Shown here: piece by piece, positions 5,460 to 6,509 of the stretch | Numbering within the stretch: the first letter of the stretch is position 1 | How the letters are laid out: each line of letters opens with the position of its first letter | Assembly: GCA_905210885.1 (NCBI GenBank) | Contig: CAJLYO010000102.1 | Coordinates: 1 to 6,509 of the forward strand | Source of the DNA: an uncultured Eubacteriales bacterium | GTDB lineage: Bacteria > Bacillota > Clostridia > Monoglobales > Firm-18 | Reading direction: 5' to 3' | DNA: 6,509 bases | Notes under the pieces: model-generated | Told to the model about the DNA's origin: nothing | Database searches by the model: none | Seen by the model: only the letters and a program-made list of their open reading frames with translations | Position numbers and translations under genes: made by a program

Positions 5460-6509
5460 TCATGTCTACAAAATCATCTTCCGATATTATTTTTATATTT
5501 AATGCTCTTGCTTTATCAAGCTTGCTGCCGGCATTTTCGCCTGCTAAAACGTATGTTGTTTTTTTTGAAACGCTGCCGGACGCCTTGCCGCCGAATTTCT
5601 CGATTATCTCTGACGCCTCCGAGCGCGTAAATTTAGAAAGCGTGCCTGTCAGCACAAACGTCATGCCTTCAAACCGCCGGTCTGAAGATGTGTTTTCATA
5701 CGTCATATCCACGCCTGCTGCCTTTAACTTAAAAACGGTTTCAACAGCGGATTTTGACTTAAAATACTTAATTACACTATCAGCCATAGAATCGCCGAAA
5801 TCGTATATTTTAAGCAGCTGTTCCTTTGTTGCGGCAATAACGCTGTCAATATCGCCAAACTGAACCGCAAGAGATTTTGCCGCCTTTGCGCCGATGTGCT
5901 TAATTCCTAAGCCGCACAAAAGTTTATCAAGTCCGCGTTCTTTCGAAGTTTCAATAGCGTTTATAAGGTTATCCGCTGATTTTTCCGCCATGCGCTCAAG
6001 CTCTGTAAGCTGCTCTTTTTTCAGATAATAAAGGTCGGCAGCCTCAGATATCAGCCCCTCATTGCAAAGCTGTTCCACAATAGCAGGACCCAATCCGTCA
6101 ATATCCATCGCACCTTTGCTTGCAAAGTGTATTATACTGCGGATTTTCTGAGCGTCACATCCGGGATTAACACAGTAAGTCGCCGCCTCGTCCTCGAAGC
6201 GTATAACATCTCCGCCACATACCGGACATTTATCCGGCATATTAAATATCCGCTCACTGCCGTCACGTTCCTCGGGAACGGAGCGTACAACCTCCGGGAT
6301 AATTTCACCTGCTTTTTGAATAACAACCGTATCGCCTATGCGTATGTCTTTTGCACGTATATTGTCAATATTGTGCAATGATGCACGTGAAACAACACTT
6401 CCGGCAATTCTCACGGGTTTAAGCTCCGCAGCGGGAGTCAGAACGCCTGAGCGTCCAACCTGAACCGTTATATCCAAAAGCTTGGTCTTTTTCTGTTCCG
6501 CCGGAAATT
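5452..6509 (-). CDS. ligA: NAD-dependent DNA ligase, C-terminal part (5' end outside window)
   Basis: LigA seals DNA nicks using NAD+ in replication and repair. Only the last 351 residues are visible, about half of a usual ~660-670; the reading frame is open through the right edge. It begins FPAEQKKTKLLDITVQVGRSG, the family junction between the adenylation domain and the OB fold. The catalytic KxDG lysine lies outside the window. Visible domains in order are: the OB fold (~6290-6509, with RASLHN and GDTVVIQKAGEIIPEV); the four-cysteine zinc finger with CPVCGG and YCVNPGC (6157-6228); helix-hairpin-helix repeats (~5750-6120, including MDIDGLG and LCGLGIKHIGAKAA); and a C-terminal BRCT domain (~5455-5676, GMTFVLTGTLSKFTRSEASE through the end). 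The apparent start at 6477 is an internal TTG leucine codon. The gene ends in its own terminator, so it is probably a separate transcription unit from dapF. Confidence 0.97.
   Translation of the reverse strand, partial: FPAEQKKTKLLDITVQVGRSGVLTPAAELKPVRIAGSVVSRASLHNIDNIRAKDIRIGDTVVIQKAGEIIPEVVRSVPEERDGSERIFNMPDKCPVCGGDVIRFEDEAATYCVNPGCDAQKIRSIIHFASKGAMDIDGLGPAIVEQLCNEGLISEAADLYYLKKEQLTELERMAEKSADNLINAIETSKERGLDKLLCGLGIKHIGAKAAKSLAVQFGDIDSVIAATKEQLLKIYDFGDSMADSVIKYFKSKSAVETVFKLKAAGVDMTYENTSSDRRFEGMTFVLTGTLSKFTRSEASEIIEKFGGKASGSVSKKTTYVLAGENAGSKLDKARALNIKIISEDDFVDMIH

Noticed and set aside
5462..5863. 133-codon plus-strand frame opposite the ligA BRCT region
   Set aside because: It mirrors the coding strand of a conserved domain, has no promoter or ribosome binding site, and begins inside ligA.
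6130..6477. ligA as a truncated or broken gene because the visible frame lacks the KxDG domain
   Set aside because: The frame is open to the window edge with the expected FPAEQKKTKLLD sequence, so the missing part is simply outside the window.

Overview
The window is a compact housekeeping region in which all seven genes lie on the minus strand. It most resembles a Clostridia-type member of the Firmicutes. The reasons are the cysE-cysS-mrnC order, known from Bacillus and Clostridia, the one-step lysine/peptidoglycan enzyme DapL, a YitT/DUF161-DUF2179 membrane protein, AGGAGG-type ribosome binding sites and a low-to-moderate GC content judged by eye. The genus cannot be named from the sequence alone.

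In transcription order (right to left): the 3' half of ligA (NAD-dependent DNA ligase) enters at the right edge and ends at 5452. Its stop codon lies inside the stem of a strong rho-independent terminator (about 5413-5459). A short intergenic stretch follows, with a candidate sigma-A promoter (5364-5392). Then comes a run of six tightly packed genes: dapF (TTG start), dapL, cysE, cysS, mrnC and a yitT-family gene that ends 3 bases from the left edge. Junctions are 4 nt, 15 nt, a 14-nt overlap, an 11-nt overlap and 6 nt, so one polycistronic mRNA with translational coupling is likely.

DapL and DapF perform consecutive steps: tetrahydrodipicolinate to LL-diaminopimelate to meso-diaminopimelate, which feeds peptidoglycan and lysine. 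CysE makes O-acetylserine for cysteine synthesis and CysS loads cysteine onto its tRNA. Mini-RNase III matures 23S rRNA. The YitT-family membrane protein has no established function. The operon therefore joins cell-wall and lysine precursor supply, cysteine supply and use, and rRNA maturation.

The only intergenic space of note is 5334-5451 (118 bp), and no stretch over 300 bp lacks a gene. I saw no mobile element, CRISPR array, tRNA, rRNA or riboswitch, and no evidence of an undescribed system. The points worth a second look concern gene order, expression signals and start/stop architecture.
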